From Clostridia bacterium (lineage in GTDB: Bacteria > Bacillota > Clostridia > CAKSNL01 > HGM11501), in contig CAAFWO010000052.1 of NCBI GenBank assembly GCA_900766735.1, positions 86,060 to 150,059 on the forward strand: a stretch of 64,000 nt of DNA. Direction: 5' to 3'. This document shows, piece by piece, positions 16,188 through 26,079 of the stretch; positions within the stretch are counted from its first letter, which is position 1; the number at the start of each line of letters is the position of its first letter. Position numbers and translations under genes: made by a program. The notes under the pieces are model-generated. The model made no database searches, was not told where the DNA came from, and saw only the letters and a program-made list of their open reading frames with translations.

Positions 16188-17213
16188 ATGGAAAAGAAAA
16201 ATATTGACTGGTCGTCGCTCGGCTTCGGATATATCAAGACCGACTACAGATTTGTTTCGAATTATAAAGACGGCGCGTGGGACGACGGCGTTATGACAGA
16301 GGACGCTGAGGTAAAGATCAGCGAGTGCGCCGGCGTGTTACAGTATGCGCAGACCTGCTTTGAGGGAATGAAGGCATACACGACCGAGGACGGAAGAACC
16401 GTCGTTTTCAGACCGGACTTAAACGCGGAGCGTATGGCAAACTCGGCCAGAAGGCTTGAGATGCCGGCATTCCCGGAGGACAGGTTTGTTGACGCCGTGT
16501 TAAAGACCGTTAAGGCGAACGAGGCTTATGTTCCGCCGTTCGGCTCGGGCGCGACGCTTTATATCCGCCCTTATATGTTCGGATCAGACCCCGTTATCGG
16601 CGTTAAGCCGTCAAACGAATATCAGTTCAGAATCTTCACGACCCCCGTCGGCCCTTACTTTAAGGGCGGCGCGAAGCCCATCACCATCAAAGTATCGGAC
16701 TTTGACAGGGCGGCACCCAACGGCACGGGTCACGTTAAGGCCGGCCTTAACTATGCAATGAGCCTTCACGCTATCGTGACGGCGCATAACGAGGGCTTTG
16801 CCGAGAATATGTATCTTGACGCGAAGACGCGCACCAAGGTTGAGGAGACAGGAGGAGCGAACTTCATTTTCGTTACGAAGGACAATAAGGTCGTAACGCC
16901 GAAGTCGTCAAGCATTCTGCCTTCGATCACGCGCCGCTCGCTCATCACCGTCGCGAAGGACTATCTGGGTCTCGAAGTCGAGGAGAGAGAGGTTGAGTTC
17001 TCCGAGGTGGCGGACTTTGCCGAGTGCGGACTTTGCGGAACTGCGGCAGTTATCTCGCCCGTCGGCAAGATCTATGACCACGGCAGGGAGATCGCGTTCC
17101 CGTCCGGCATGGAGGAAATGGGCCCCATCACCAAGAAATTATACGAAACTCTCACCGGAATCCAGATGGGCAGGATCGAAGCTCCCGAGGGCTGGATCAG
17201 GGTTATCGAATAA
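16188..17213 (+). CDS. ilvE: Branched-chain amino acid aminotransferase
   Basis: The 341-residue class IV PLP aminotransferase has QTCFEGMKAY (about 56-65), the Schiff-base lysine region GTGHVKAGLNYAMS (about 182-195) and VEETGGANFIFV (about 218-229), matching the class II BCAT subgroup in length. It interconverts leucine, isoleucine and valine with their 2-oxo acids using glutamate/2-oxoglutarate. It is alone under its own promoter. In fermenting Clostridia it may feed the 2-oxoacid:ferredoxin oxidoreductase route, but that link is inference. Confidence 0.93.
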   Translation: MEKKNIDWSSLGFGYIKTDYRFVSNYKDGAWDDGVMTEDAEVKISECAGVLQYAQTCFEGMKAYTTEDGRTVVFRPDLNAERMANSARRLEMPAFPEDRFVDAVLKTVKANEAYVPPFGSGATLYIRPYMFGSDPVIGVKPSNEYQFRIFTTPVGPYFKGGAKPITIKVSDFDRAAPNGTGHVKAGLNYAMSLHAIVTAHNEGFAENMYLDAKTRTKVEETGGANFIFVTKDNKVVTPKSSSILPSITRRSLITVAKDYLGLEVEEREVEFSEVADFAECGLCGTAAVISPVGKIYDHGREIAFPSGMEEMGPITKKLYETLTGIQMGRIEAPEGWIRVIE

Positions 17214-17237
17214 TTTTTAAAAAATTTAAAAAAATAC

Positions 17238-17266
17238 TTGCATTAGACCGGAAAGTATGATATACT
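17238..17266 (+). promoter_or_regulatory. Promoter of rpmE
   Basis: TTGCAT and TATACT are 17 bases apart. The leader that follows carries a small GTCGG/CCGAC hairpin that could be an L31 autoregulatory leader, but that is not demonstrated. Confidence 0.65.
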
Positions 17267-17327
17267 ATAAAAAGTTAATGACTGTCGGCAAAATCCGACG
17301 GCCGAAATGAACGAGAGGTGAACGAGA

Positions 17328-17534
17328 ATGAAGCAGGGAATTCATCCGGATTACAAGCAGACAACAATCAGGTGTGCGTGCGGAGAAGTAATTGAAACCG
17401 GTTCCACAAAAGAGAACATATCGGTCGAAATTTGTTCCAAGTGCCATCCTTTCTATACAGGTAAGCAGAAGCTTGTTGATACAGGCGGCCGTGTAGAAAG
17501 ATTCAGAAAGAAATTTAATCTTGAAAACAAATAA
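17328..17534 (+). CDS. rpmE: 50S ribosomal protein L31, zinc-binding form
   Basis: The 68-residue protein starts MKQGIHPDYK and contains the zinc ligands in RCACG and CSKCHPFYTG, then the basic GGRVERFRKKF tail. The Cys residues show the C+ form that binds zinc; in zinc shortage bacteria often swap it for a C- paralogue, none of which is seen here. The start has GAGAGGTGAACGAG upstream, and a terminator begins at the stop codon. Confidence 0.95.
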   Translation: MKQGIHPDYKQTTIRCACGEVIETGSTKENISVEICSKCHPFYTGKQKLVDTGGRVERFRKKFNLENK

Positions 17535-17559
17535 AAGCGGAAATATTTCCGCTTTTTTT
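17534..17559 (+). terminator. Terminator of rpmE
   Basis: AAAAGCGGAAAT and ATTTCCGCTTTT form a nearly loop-less stem followed by T residues. Confidence 0.9.
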
Positions 17560-17570
17560 GTTTTTAAACC

Positions 17571-17599
17571 TTGTCACGGGGAGCAAAAAATGCTATAAT
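17571..17599 (+). promoter_or_regulatory. Promoter of the miaB-mutSL-rluD operon
   Basis: TTGTCA and TATAAT are 17 bases apart with TGC before the -10. No other terminator is seen until 30174, so this may drive about 12.5 kb. Confidence 0.7.
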
Positions 17600-17630
17600 A
17601 TAAATTGACTAATTGTGGAGAAAGATGCGT

Positions 17631-18152
17631 ATGAAAATCAAGGTGGATCACCTTACTTCAAAGGAATTTTCCGAATATGCGGACAGCACGTTTGCAAAGC
17701 CTGTGAAGATGTCGCTCGGCATTTTTTTGGGCATTATTATGATAGTTTTGGCCTGCCTTCTTTTCACGGGCAAGGGGGGCGGAGCGGTGAAGCCTTTATT
17801 TATCACCGCGTTCATTTTGGCGGCACTTTACATTCTCTCCGGTGCGGTTTTAGGCACTGCCTATAAAAAGTCCGGCCTTTCGGGCACAAGGTGCGCCTAC
17901 AGCCTTGATGAGGACGGAATGGACATTAAGATGGGCGACCTTTCGGGCGACCTTTCGTGGAGCTATGTTAAATATGTTAAGGAGACGAAAAATCTTTTTA
18001 TCATAAGGGCGAAGGGAAGCCAGTTCATCATTCCCAAGCGGTGCTTAAAGTCCGCCGAGTTTCGGGAATTTATTAAAAACACTCTGCCGGAGGAAAAGAT
18101 AAAACGGCTGAAATATACTATTGATAAGGAAACCGAAGATAATGGCGATTGA
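17631..18152 (+). CDS. YcxB-like membrane protein
   Basis: The 173-residue protein has two adjacent membrane segments (about 30-80) followed by a soluble beta-rich domain with SLDEDGMDIKMGDLSGDLSWS and FIIPKRCL, the pattern of the YcxB C-terminal domain. Function unknown. Three starts are possible (TTG 17613, ATG 17625, ATG 17631); 17631 is preferred because GGAGA lies nine bases upstream. The end overlaps the miaB start. Confidence 0.7.
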   Translation: MKIKVDHLTSKEFSEYADSTFAKPVKMSLGIFLGIIMIVLACLLFTGKGGGAVKPLFITAFILAALYILSGAVLGTAYKKSGLSGTRCAYSLDEDGMDIKMGDLSGDLSWSYVKYVKETKNLFIIRAKGSQFIIPKRCLKSAEFREFIKNTLPEEKIKRLKYTIDKETEDNGD

Positions 18153-19530
18153 GAAAACCGACGAAGCGCTCGTTATGAAACAGCGCGAAATTATGGAAGA
18201 AATAAATCATCTGCCGCACGGGGGCAAAAAAAGCCTTATATACACCCTCGGCTGTCAGCAGAACGAGAGCGATTCGGAAAAGCTTTCCGGAATGCTCAAA
18301 AAAATGGGCTATACGCCGACCGAGAACCCCGAGGAGGCGGATGTTATTTTGTTTAACACCTGCGCCGTGAGGGAGAATGCCGAAAAAAAGCTTTTCGGAA
18401 GGGTCGGTGCATTGAAGCCCTTAAAAGAGAAGAATCCCGAGCTTTTGCTCGGCGTGTGCGGCTGTATGGCGCAGGAGGCCGGAATGGAGGAAAAATTCCG
18501 CCGCCGTTACCGCTTTGTGGACATGGTGTTCGGCACGCACGCATTATACAGATTCCCCGAGATTCTTAAAAAAGCATTGAGCGAAAGAACACAGGTGAGA
18601 GACGTTTCGGATATTGACGGAGAGGTGACGGAAGGCATCCCGGTCGACCGCGCGAGCAGCGTGAAAAGCTATGTCTCCGTTATGTACGGCTGCAACAACT
18701 TCTGCTCATACTGCATCGTGCCCTATGTGCGCGGCCGCGAGAGGAGCAGAGACTATCGTGACGTTATAAACGAAGTGCGTGAAATTGCGGACTCGGGCTG
18801 TAAGGAGATCATGCTTTTGGGGCAAAACGTCAACTCCTATAACGGCGGGGGGGACTTTCCGGAGCTTTTGTATAAGGTGAGCGAGGTGCCGGGGATCGAG
18901 CGCATCCGCTTTATGAGCTCCCACCCGAAAGATATAAGCAGCGAGCTTATCTCCGTTATGGCCGAGAGGGAAAACATTTGCAACCAGCTTCATCTTCCCG
19001 TCCAGTCCGGAAGCGACAGGATATTAAAGCTGATGAACAGGCACTATAACACGGAGCACTACCTTTCCATTGTGGACGAGGTTAAAAGTAAGATACCCGA
19101 TGTGACGCTGACGACCGACATTATCGTCGGCTTTCCGGGGGAGACGGATGAGGACTTTTTAAAAACCGTTGAGCTGTTAAAAACGGTGCGCTATGACAGC
19201 ATCTTTTCGTTCATATATTCAAAGAGGACAGGCACTCCGGCCGAAAAAATGGCGGATGTGATGACAGAGGAGCACAAGCACGAGAACTTTTCAAAAATGC
19301 TTGAGATTCAAAACGAAATTTCGCTTGAGAAAAATAAGGCGCTCATCGGCTCGGTTCAGTCCGTCCTGGTCGAGGGGCAAAGCAAGACCGATCATGATAA
19401 GATGAGCGGCCGCTCCGAGGGCGGAAAGCTTGTTCACTTTTCGTCAGACGCTGTTCGCCCGGGAGATATTGTGAAGGTTAAAATAGAAAGCGTTAACACG
19501 TGGACGCTTTCGGGAAAGCTTGAGGAATGA
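18142..19530 (+). CDS. miaB: tRNA-2-methylthio-N6-dimethylallyladenosine synthase
   Basis: The 462-residue radical SAM methylthiotransferase has the N-terminal UPF0004 domain (YTLGCQQNESDSE, NTCAVRENAE, CGCMAQ: three Cys ligands of the auxiliary cluster), the radical SAM motif YGCNNFCSYCIVPYVRGRE (about 177-195) and a C-terminal TRAM domain. It adds the methylthio group to i6A37 of tRNAs reading UNN codons, acting after MiaA, which is encoded in the same operon at 23969. The ATG at 18142 is used with an AGGA upstream; a TTG at 18121 in the same frame is possible. Confidence 0.94.
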   Translation: MAIEKTDEALVMKQREIMEEINHLPHGGKKSLIYTLGCQQNESDSEKLSGMLKKMGYTPTENPEEADVILFNTCAVRENAEKKLFGRVGALKPLKEKNPELLLGVCGCMAQEAGMEEKFRRRYRFVDMVFGTHALYRFPEILKKALSERTQVRDVSDIDGEVTEGIPVDRASSVKSYVSVMYGCNNFCSYCIVPYVRGRERSRDYRDVINEVREIADSGCKEIMLLGQNVNSYNGGGDFPELLYKVSEVPGIERIRFMSSHPKDISSELISVMAERENICNQLHLPVQSGSDRILKLMNRHYNTEHYLSIVDEVKSKIPDVTLTTDIIVGFPGETDEDFLKTVELLKTVRYDSIFSFIYSKRTGTPAEKMADVMTEEHKHENFSKMLEIQNEISLEKNKALIGSVQSVLVEGQSKTDHDKMSGRSEGGKLVHFSSDAVRPGDIVKVKIESVNTWTLSGKLEE

Positions 19531-22133
19531 AAATGATTGAGGACAGAAGCAAAATGTCCGCCATGATGCGGCAGTATCTTGCGACGAAGGACGATTATCC
19601 CGACGCAATATTAATGTACCGCGTCGGCGATTTTTACGAGATGTTTTTTGACGACGCGGTGACAGCGTCGCGCGAGCTTGAGCTTGTTTTAACGGGCAAG
19701 GACTGCGGCCTGCCTGAGCGCGCGCCGATGTGCGGCGTGCCGTTCCACGCGGTCGATAACTATATTTCGCGACTGGTCGCGAAGGGCTATAAGGTCGCGA
19801 TATGCGAGCAGGTGGAGGACCCTAAGGAGGCCAAAGGCTTAGTCAAGCGCGACGTTATAAGGGTCGTCACTCCCGGAACGACGACGGATGAGGCACTGCT
19901 CGATTCGCGCCCGACAAACTATATGTGCGCGGTCAAAAAGAGCGGAAACGACTCCGCGCTCGCCATTGCCGACGTGTCGACAGGCGAGGTTTTGGTGACC
20001 AAAATAACATCGGACGACGAGAACGACTTAATAAGCGAGATCACGAGGTTCGCGCCGGTCGAGATACTTTTAAACGAAGAGGCGGCCGCATCTAATGCTT
20101 TGACAGACTACATCGCGGAGAGGACGAAGGCGCTTTCCTTTTCGTGCGACGAGAGCTATTTTTCATATGAAAACGCGAAATGCGTTATCGAGCTTCAGTT
20201 CGGAGACGAGAGCAAAAAGGTCTTGGACGATAAGGATATTACGGGTGCGCTCGGCGCTTTAATGTCATACATCGAGGAGACGCAGAAGGTGGAGCTTGCC
20301 CACATAAAGGAGATCAACTTCTTTGACGCGGCGCGGTTTATGGAGCTTTCCGGAACGGCGATGAGAAACTTGGAGCTTGTCGAGAATATGCACGACAAGA
20401 CAAGGCGCGGCACGCTTTTGTCCGTGCTTGATAAGACGTGCTCCACGATGGGAAAAAGAACGGTCAAAAACTGGATATTGCGGCCTTTAATTGACACCGT
20501 GAAGATTAAAGAAAGGCTTGACGCGGTGGGCGAAGCGGCGGAAAAGCTTATCTTAAGAAGCGACGTCCGCGCGCTTATCGCGAAGATAAACGATATTGAA
20601 AGAATAGTCAGCCGCGTTTCGCTCGGCACGGTGAACCCGAGAGACCTGGTCGCTCTAAAGACCTCGCTCGGCGTGATCCCGGCTCTTATCGGCGAGTGCG
20701 AAAAATTCAAATGCGACTTTCTTAAAAAAGAGTCATCGCGCTTAGAGCCTTTGACAGATTTATATGACCTTATCGACCGCGCAATAAAGGACACCGACAC
20801 TCCGGTCTCCGTCCGCGAGGGGAGAATGATAAAAGAAGGCTTTTCAGAGGAGATCGACCGGCTTAACGCGCTGATGAGCGGAAGCAAGGGCATTCTTGCC
20901 GAGATCGAGGCGCGCGAGAGGGAGAAAACCGGCATTCCCAAGCTCAAGGTCGGCTATAACAAGGTGTTCGGCTATTACATCGAAGTCTCGAACGTGAACC
21001 TTTCAAAGGTGCCGGCAGAATACATAAGAAAGCAGACGCTGACAAACGGCGAGCGCTACATAACGGAGGAACTAAAAGAGGTCGAGAAGGATGTTTTGTC
21101 CGCCTCGGAAAAGGTCGTAAGATTGGAGTACGACGCGTTTTTATATGTTGTTAATGCCGTTAGGGAAAAGACGGGCGAGATTCAGAAGACCTCGCGCGCG
21201 GTCGGCGTTATCGACGTTATATGTTCGTTTGCCGAGGTCGCGGTCAAAAATTCATACTGTATGCCGGCGGTGGACAATTCAGAGACCATAGAGATCAAAA
21301 ACGGCCGCCATCCGGTGGTCGAGCAGATAAAGGGGAGCGAGCTTTTCGTCCCGAACGACACGAATCTATCCGGCAAGGGCGATTCGATGGCGATCATAAC
21401 CGGCCCGAATATGGCCGGAAAGTCGACCTATATGCGCCAGACGGCGCTTATCGTCCTGATGGCGCAGATCGGCTCGTTCGTGCCGGCGTCGGAGGCGAGG
21501 ATCGGCGTGTGCGACAGGATATTTACAAGGGTCGGCGCGTCGGACGACTTATCGTCCGGCCGGAGCACCTATATGGTGGAGATGAGCGAGGTCGCCGAGA
21601 TTGTGAATAACGCGACGAAAAAGAGCCTTGTCATATTGGACGAGATCGGCCGCGGAACAAGCACGTTTGACGGGCTTTCCATGGCCTGGGCGATCGTTGA
21701 ATACTGCGCCGAAAAAATTCACTCGCGCACATTATTTGCGACGCACTACCACGAGCTGACAAAGCTTGAGGGCGCTGTTTTAGGCGTTAAGAACTACTGT
21801 ATCGCCGCGAAAAAGCGCGGAAACGACATTATTTTCCTCCGCAAGATAATAAGGGGCGGAGCGGACGAGAGCTACGGAATCGAGGTCGCGCATTTGGCCG
21901 GCGTCAAGGAGTCCATCATCCGCCGCGCGAAGGAGATATTAAAAGGCCTTGAAGAAGAGGGCGCGTGCCGTATGCCGGAGCGTGAAGCCCCGTCGGGCGA
22001 CATTCAGCTTTCGCTTGAATCCGGCGCGCGCGACGGAATAATCGACAGACTCCGAATGATCGACATTTCGGCGCTGACGCCGATCGAGGCATTAAACATA
22101 TTAAACGAACTTAAAAACAAGGCGACAGAGTAA
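19527..22133 (+). CDS. mutS: DNA mismatch repair protein MutS
   Basis: The 868-residue protein has the mismatch-binding domain with MYRVGDFYEMFFDDA (Phe-x-Glu wedge in DFYEMF, about 29-39), the clamp and lever domains, and the ABC-type ATPase with GPNMAGKSTYM (about 627-637), DELGRGTS-like DEIGRGTSTFDG (about 705-716) and THYHEL. It recognises mispairs and recruits MutL. ATGA overlap with miaB indicates translational coupling. The gene is intact. Confidence 0.97.
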   Translation: MKMIEDRSKMSAMMRQYLATKDDYPDAILMYRVGDFYEMFFDDAVTASRELELVLTGKDCGLPERAPMCGVPFHAVDNYISRLVAKGYKVAICEQVEDPKEAKGLVKRDVIRVVTPGTTTDEALLDSRPTNYMCAVKKSGNDSALAIADVSTGEVLVTKITSDDENDLISEITRFAPVEILLNEEAAASNALTDYIAERTKALSFSCDESYFSYENAKCVIELQFGDESKKVLDDKDITGALGALMSYIEETQKVELAHIKEINFFDAARFMELSGTAMRNLELVENMHDKTRRGTLLSVLDKTCSTMGKRTVKNWILRPLIDTVKIKERLDAVGEAAEKLILRSDVRALIAKINDIERIVSRVSLGTVNPRDLVALKTSLGVIPALIGECEKFKCDFLKKESSRLEPLTDLYDLIDRAIKDTDTPVSVREGRMIKEGFSEEIDRLNALMSGSKGILAEIEAREREKTGIPKLKVGYNKVFGYYIEVSNVNLSKVPAEYIRKQTLTNGERYITEELKEVEKDVLSASEKVVRLEYDAFLYVVNAVREKTGEIQKTSRAVGVIDVICSFAEVAVKNSYCMPAVDNSETIEIKNGRHPVVEQIKGSELFVPNDTNLSGKGDSMAIITGPNMAGKSTYMRQTALIVLMAQIGSFVPASEARIGVCDRIFTRVGASDDLSSGRSTYMVEMSEVAEIVNNATKKSLVILDEIGRGTSTFDGLSMAWAIVEYCAEKIHSRTLFATHYHELTKLEGAVLGVKNYCIAAKKRGNDIIFLRKIIRGGADESYGIEVAHLAGVKESIIRRAKEILKGLEEEGACRMPEREAPSGDIQLSLESGARDGIIDRLRMIDISALTPIEALNILNELKNKATE

Positions 22134-22145
22134 GGAGGCGGCCAA

Positions 22146-23972
22146 ATGGCGAGAATACACGTTTTGGACAAAAGTGTTTCAAATATGATCGCGGCAGGCG
22201 AAGTGGTTTCGCGCCCGGCCTCCGCCGTTAAGGAGCTCATTGAAAACGCGATGGACGCGGGGGCGAAAAACATCACCGTCGAGATCAAAAACGGCGGCAT
22301 CAGCTTTTTGTCCGTGACGGACGACGGCTCGGGCATCGAGGAGGACGATATTTTGACCGCCTTTATGCCGCACGCGACAAGCAAGATCGCCTCGGCGAAG
22401 GACCTGGGCAGCATCATGACCTATGGCTTTCGCGGCGAGGCATTATCGAGCATCGCGGCAGTCTCGCGCATCACGCTCGTGACAAAAACTCTCGATGCCG
22501 ACGAGGCAGTGAAGCTGGAGCTTGAGGGCGGCGAGGTCAAGGGAAGCGAGACGGTCGGCGCGAAAACGGGCACGCATATCGCGGTGTCGGACATATTTTT
22601 CAACACGCCGGCGCGCTATAAGTTTTTGAAAAAGGATTCGGCAGAGGCCGCCGCGGTGACAGACGTTGTGCAAAAGGCGGCGCTTTCACGGCCGGACATT
22701 TCTGTCCGCTACATAAGCTCCGGCCGCGAGGCGTTTAAGACACAGGGCGACGGAAATCTATTAAACGCGGTCTATTCGCTTTTCGGGGGCGACATTGCAA
22801 AGCACATGATAAAGGTGGACTATTCGGATTCCGGCGTCCGCGTGACGGGGTATTCGGGCACTGCCGCCGTGGCAAGGCCGAACAGGAACATGCAGATATT
22901 TTTCGTCAACGGCAGAAGCGTGGTGAGCCGCACGGTATCCTTCGCGCTCTCCGAGGCGTATAAAAACCAGCTCACGGTCGGGCGTTTCCCGTCCGCCGTG
23001 CTGAATATCGAGGTTGACCCGTCGGCGGTGGATGTGAACGTTCACCCGTCGAAGACCGAGGTCAAATTCACGGACGAGAAGACCATATATGACGCGGTGT
23101 ACTGGGGCGTTAAAAATATGCTCTATGAAAAGCCCTATGTCCCGGCGGTCGAATCCATCACAAAAAAGCCGGCAGAGCCGGTGCGCCCGGCGCAGACAGA
23201 AGCGCCGAAGGAGCAAAACCCGATTGTTGCGCACGTTCAAAAGAGCCTTGACACGTTCGAGAAAAAGTCCGGCTTTCACAAGATCGAGCCGGTGAAAAAA
23301 GAGGCGTCAAAAACGTTTGCCGCCGAAGAAAGAGTAAAATACGAGCCGAAGCCGGAGGAAAAGCCGGTTCAGCAGACCATCGCGGCGGAAGAGACGGACG
23401 ACTTTACTCTGATCGGCCAGGTGTTTGACACATATCTCATTGCCCAGAAGGGGAGCGACATGCTCTTGATCGACCAGCACGCCGCGCACGAGAGATTAAA
23501 CTATGAGGCGCTCAAGAAAAAGCGCGACGAAAACGAGCCGGCCGGCCAGCTTTTCTTGGTACCCGAGGTTATAAGCTTAAGCGACTCGGACATGGTCGTC
23601 TGGGAGGAAAACAGGGAGTTTTTTAAGTCCATCGGCTTTGAGACGGACAAGATGGGCGAAAACGACATCATGATAAGGAGCGCGCCTTATGGGACGGACG
23701 TTTCGGACAGTGGCGACGTTATCCGCGAGATATTAACGCTTTTATCGGATAAGAGGCACGACAACAGGCGCACATATTTAGAGGAGCGCGCGATGTATAC
23801 AGTGTCGTGCAAGGCGGCGATAAAGGCGAATATGGCCATCTCGCCGCTTGAGCAGAGGGAGCTTATCAAAAAAGTGCTCGCGCTTCCCGGCATCAACACA
23901 TGCCCCCACGGCAGGCCGATCATGATCAAGATGACGAAAGAGAAAATCGAAAAGGAATTTAAGAGAATATGA
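22146..23972 (+). CDS. mutL: DNA mismatch repair protein MutL
   Basis: The 608-residue protein has the GHKL ATPase domain (ENAMDAGAKNITVEI, DDGSGI, TYGFRGEALSSI) and a C-terminal domain with LLIDQHAAHERLNYE (about 438-452), the DQHAxxExxxxE endonuclease motif found in non-E. coli MutL, plus CPHGRP near the end. It should nick the error-containing strand after MutS activation. It starts 12 bases after mutS with TAAGGAGG and ends in an ATGA overlap with miaA. The linker (about 335-420) is Pro/Glu/Lys-rich, as usual. Confidence 0.97.
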   Translation: MARIHVLDKSVSNMIAAGEVVSRPASAVKELIENAMDAGAKNITVEIKNGGISFLSVTDDGSGIEEDDILTAFMPHATSKIASAKDLGSIMTYGFRGEALSSIAAVSRITLVTKTLDADEAVKLELEGGEVKGSETVGAKTGTHIAVSDIFFNTPARYKFLKKDSAEAAAVTDVVQKAALSRPDISVRYISSGREAFKTQGDGNLLNAVYSLFGGDIAKHMIKVDYSDSGVRVTGYSGTAAVARPNRNMQIFFVNGRSVVSRTVSFALSEAYKNQLTVGRFPSAVLNIEVDPSAVDVNVHPSKTEVKFTDEKTIYDAVYWGVKNMLYEKPYVPAVESITKKPAEPVRPAQTEAPKEQNPIVAHVQKSLDTFEKKSGFHKIEPVKKEASKTFAAEERVKYEPKPEEKPVQQTIAAEETDDFTLIGQVFDTYLIAQKGSDMLLIDQHAAHERLNYEALKKKRDENEPAGQLFLVPEVISLSDSDMVVWEENREFFKSIGFETDKMGENDIMIRSAPYGTDVSDSGDVIREILTLLSDKRHDNRRTYLEERAMYTVSCKAAIKANMAISPLEQRELIKKVLALPGINTCPHGRPIMIKMTKEKIEKEFKRI

Positions 23973-24910
23973 AAATACCCGTGATCGTTGTCTCGGGGCC
24001 CACGGCCTCCGGCAAGAGCGCACTCGCGTTAAAAATCGCCGAAAAGTACGGGGGCGAGATCGTCTCGGCCGACTCGATGCAGATATATAAAGAGCTTTCG
24101 GTCGGCACGGCAAAGCCCGATAAAAGCGAAATAAAAAGAGTGCCCCACCACTTGGTGGACATTTTAGAGCCTGAGGAAAAATTCTCGGCGGCGGACTTTA
24201 AAAAAAGAGCCGAAGAGGCGATAGAGGACATCTCCTCGCGCGGCCGCCTTCCCATAATCGCCGGCGGAACGGGGCTCTATATCGATTCGCTCCTTTATTC
24301 AACCGGCTTTTCGCACCCGAAGGAAAACCCTAAACTCCGGCGCGAGCTTGCCGAGATGAACGAAAAAGAGGGAGCGGACGCGGTCTATGCCATATTAAAA
24401 AGCCTTGATGGCGATGCGGCAGAAAAGATCCACAAAAACAACGTAAAGCGCGTTATCCGAGCGATCGAGATCATCAAAAGCACTCATAAGAGCCTGGAAG
24501 AAAGCGTCGAAAAGCCGCTCGGCGTATCGCCGAAATACGAGGTTTTATATGTTTTCATAAATCCCGACAGGCAGGAGCTTTACCGCCGTATCGACCGCCG
24601 CGTCGACGAAATGATGGAGCAGGGACTTTTGGATGAGGCGAAAATGCTTTTTGAAAGGAACGTTTTGCCGGACGCGACGAGCGTTCAGGCTATCGGCTAT
24701 AAGGAGTTTTTCGGGATGTTTCGCGGCGAGAAATCGCTTTCGGACGCGGTGGACGAGCTTAAAAGAGACACGCGCCGTTATGCCAAAAGGCAGGTAACGT
24801 GGTTCTCGCGCCACAAGGACGCGGTTGAGCTTGAAAAAAACGAGCTTTCACTTTTGGAAGAAACAGAAGAGTTTAAGAGGTTTATTGCTCTTTTGGGAAA
24901 GGACAAGTGA
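23969..24910 (+). CDS. miaA: tRNA dimethylallyltransferase
   Basis: The 313-residue protein has the P-loop GPTASGKSALA (about 9-19), DSMQIYKELSVGTAKP (about 35-50), VPHHLVDI and the C-terminal RRYAKRQVTWFSR motif. It transfers the dimethylallyl group to A37 of tRNAs, giving the substrate for MiaB. Overlaps mutL by four bases. Confidence 0.96.
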   Translation: MKIPVIVVSGPTASGKSALALKIAEKYGGEIVSADSMQIYKELSVGTAKPDKSEIKRVPHHLVDILEPEEKFSAADFKKRAEEAIEDISSRGRLPIIAGGTGLYIDSLLYSTGFSHPKENPKLRRELAEMNEKEGADAVYAILKSLDGDAAEKIHKNNVKRVIRAIEIIKSTHKSLEESVEKPLGVSPKYEVLYVFINPDRQELYRRIDRRVDEMMEQGLLDEAKMLFERNVLPDATSVQAIGYKEFFGMFRGEKSLSDAVDELKRDTRRYAKRQVTWFSRHKDAVELEKNELSLLEETEEFKRFIALLGKDK

Positions 24911-24912
24911 GA

Positions 24913-26079
24913 ATGAGAAGAGTAATTGCAATTTTACTTGTAATAATTCTTTTGTTCACGGCCGGATTTGCCGTGCACTACATTAAAAACTCGGGCGCCG
25001 GGAAAACGGTGACCGCGGTCGAGACGACATATGAAAAATCCGCCGAGACGGAAGGCTTCATCTTGAAAAACGAAAAGGTGATCGACCTTTCGGGCGGCGA
25101 GTTCGCGCGTTTTTACTATAAAAACGGGGACAAGGTCTCGGGCAATTCAAAGATCGTTTCGCTTTATAACAGCGAGTCGGACGGGGCGCTGATTGCCGAG
25201 ATCGAGAAGATTGACGAGCGCATAAAAAGCCTCGGCAGCGACTATGTGAATTTGACCGCGAACGACGTTTTAAAAGTCGAAAACTATATAGATTCGGACA
25301 TCGACAAGATGGCGGACGTTATGGCAAAGGGCGAGGCGGCCGAGGAAACACTCCTTCGCGACAGGCTGACGGCGCTTTTTAACATCAAGCACACAAACTC
25401 CGCGCCGGAGAACGACGACGAGGAGGCACTAAATAGAGAAAAGCAGGCGCTTGAGGGCAAGCTCTCGTCGGCGAAGAACGATGTTTTCGCCCCGATGGGC
25501 GGAATCTTTTCCGAGAAGGCGGACGGGTTTGAGGGCGCTGTTACACTTGACGAGGCGATGAATATCACTCCCTCGGGCGTGGACTCACTGCTGGCCGAAA
25601 AGGAAAAAGAGACAGGCAAGGCCGTGAAGATTATCGATAACTACAAGTGGTACATAATCGCCAAGGTGCCCGAAAAGACCGTTTCGGGCAAGGAGAAAGG
25701 CGCAAAGGTGAAGATCGGGATGCCGGACGGGGAGATCACCGGAACGCTTGAATACCTCTCGGCCGGAGAGAACGGCTATGTGGCTCTTCTGATCTCGACC
25801 GACAGGGACTCGTCCTCGCTTTCAGATGCGAGAAAGGTCAAGATCAAGCTGATATTCGACCGGTACTCGGGCTTCGTTATCCCGACAAAGGCGTTTCACA
25901 TTTACGACGGCGAATACGGCGTATTCGTTAAGAAAAATTCAAAAAAGATATTTAAAAAGACCGAGGTCATCTATTCGGACGACGAGTACAGCGTTGTCTC
26001 AAGGTCGGACGGAACGGAGCTTAAACTCTATGACTCGGTTATTACGGACGGTGATTTAAGTGAATACTACGATCAGTGA
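24913..26079 (+). CDS. HlyD-type membrane-anchored adaptor-like protein
   Basis: The 388-residue protein has one N-terminal membrane segment (about 5-25), a barrel-sandwich half (TEGFILKNEKVIDLSGG and KNGDKVSGNSKIVSLYNSE), an acidic alpha-helical hairpin (about 100-180) and a second beta part (AKVKIGMPDGEITGTLEYLS). This resembles periplasmic-adaptor (HlyD_D23-like) proteins, though a transporter partner is absent. Genes of this type often sit before yggS-sepF in Clostridia, so a role at the division site or envelope is possible. ATG 24913 with AAAGGACAAG upstream is preferred over GTG 24907. Confidence 0.7.
   Translation: MRRVIAILLVIILLFTAGFAVHYIKNSGAGKTVTAVETTYEKSAETEGFILKNEKVIDLSGGEFARFYYKNGDKVSGNSKIVSLYNSESDGALIAEIEKIDERIKSLGSDYVNLTANDVLKVENYIDSDIDKMADVMAKGEAAEETLLRDRLTALFNIKHTNSAPENDDEEALNREKQALEGKLSSAKNDVFAPMGGIFSEKADGFEGAVTLDEAMNITPSGVDSLLAEKEKETGKAVKIIDNYKWYIIAKVPEKTVSGKEKGAKVKIGMPDGEITGTLEYLSAGENGYVALLISTDRDSSSLSDARKVKIKLIFDRYSGFVIPTKAFHIYDGEYGVFVKKNSKKIFKKTEVIYSDDEYSVVSRSDGTELKLYDSVITDGDLSEYYDQ

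Noticed and set aside
17267..17327. Ribosomal protein L31 leader RNA
   Set aside because: Only a small GTCGG/CCGAC hairpin is visible; without covariation data I cannot support a named leader class.
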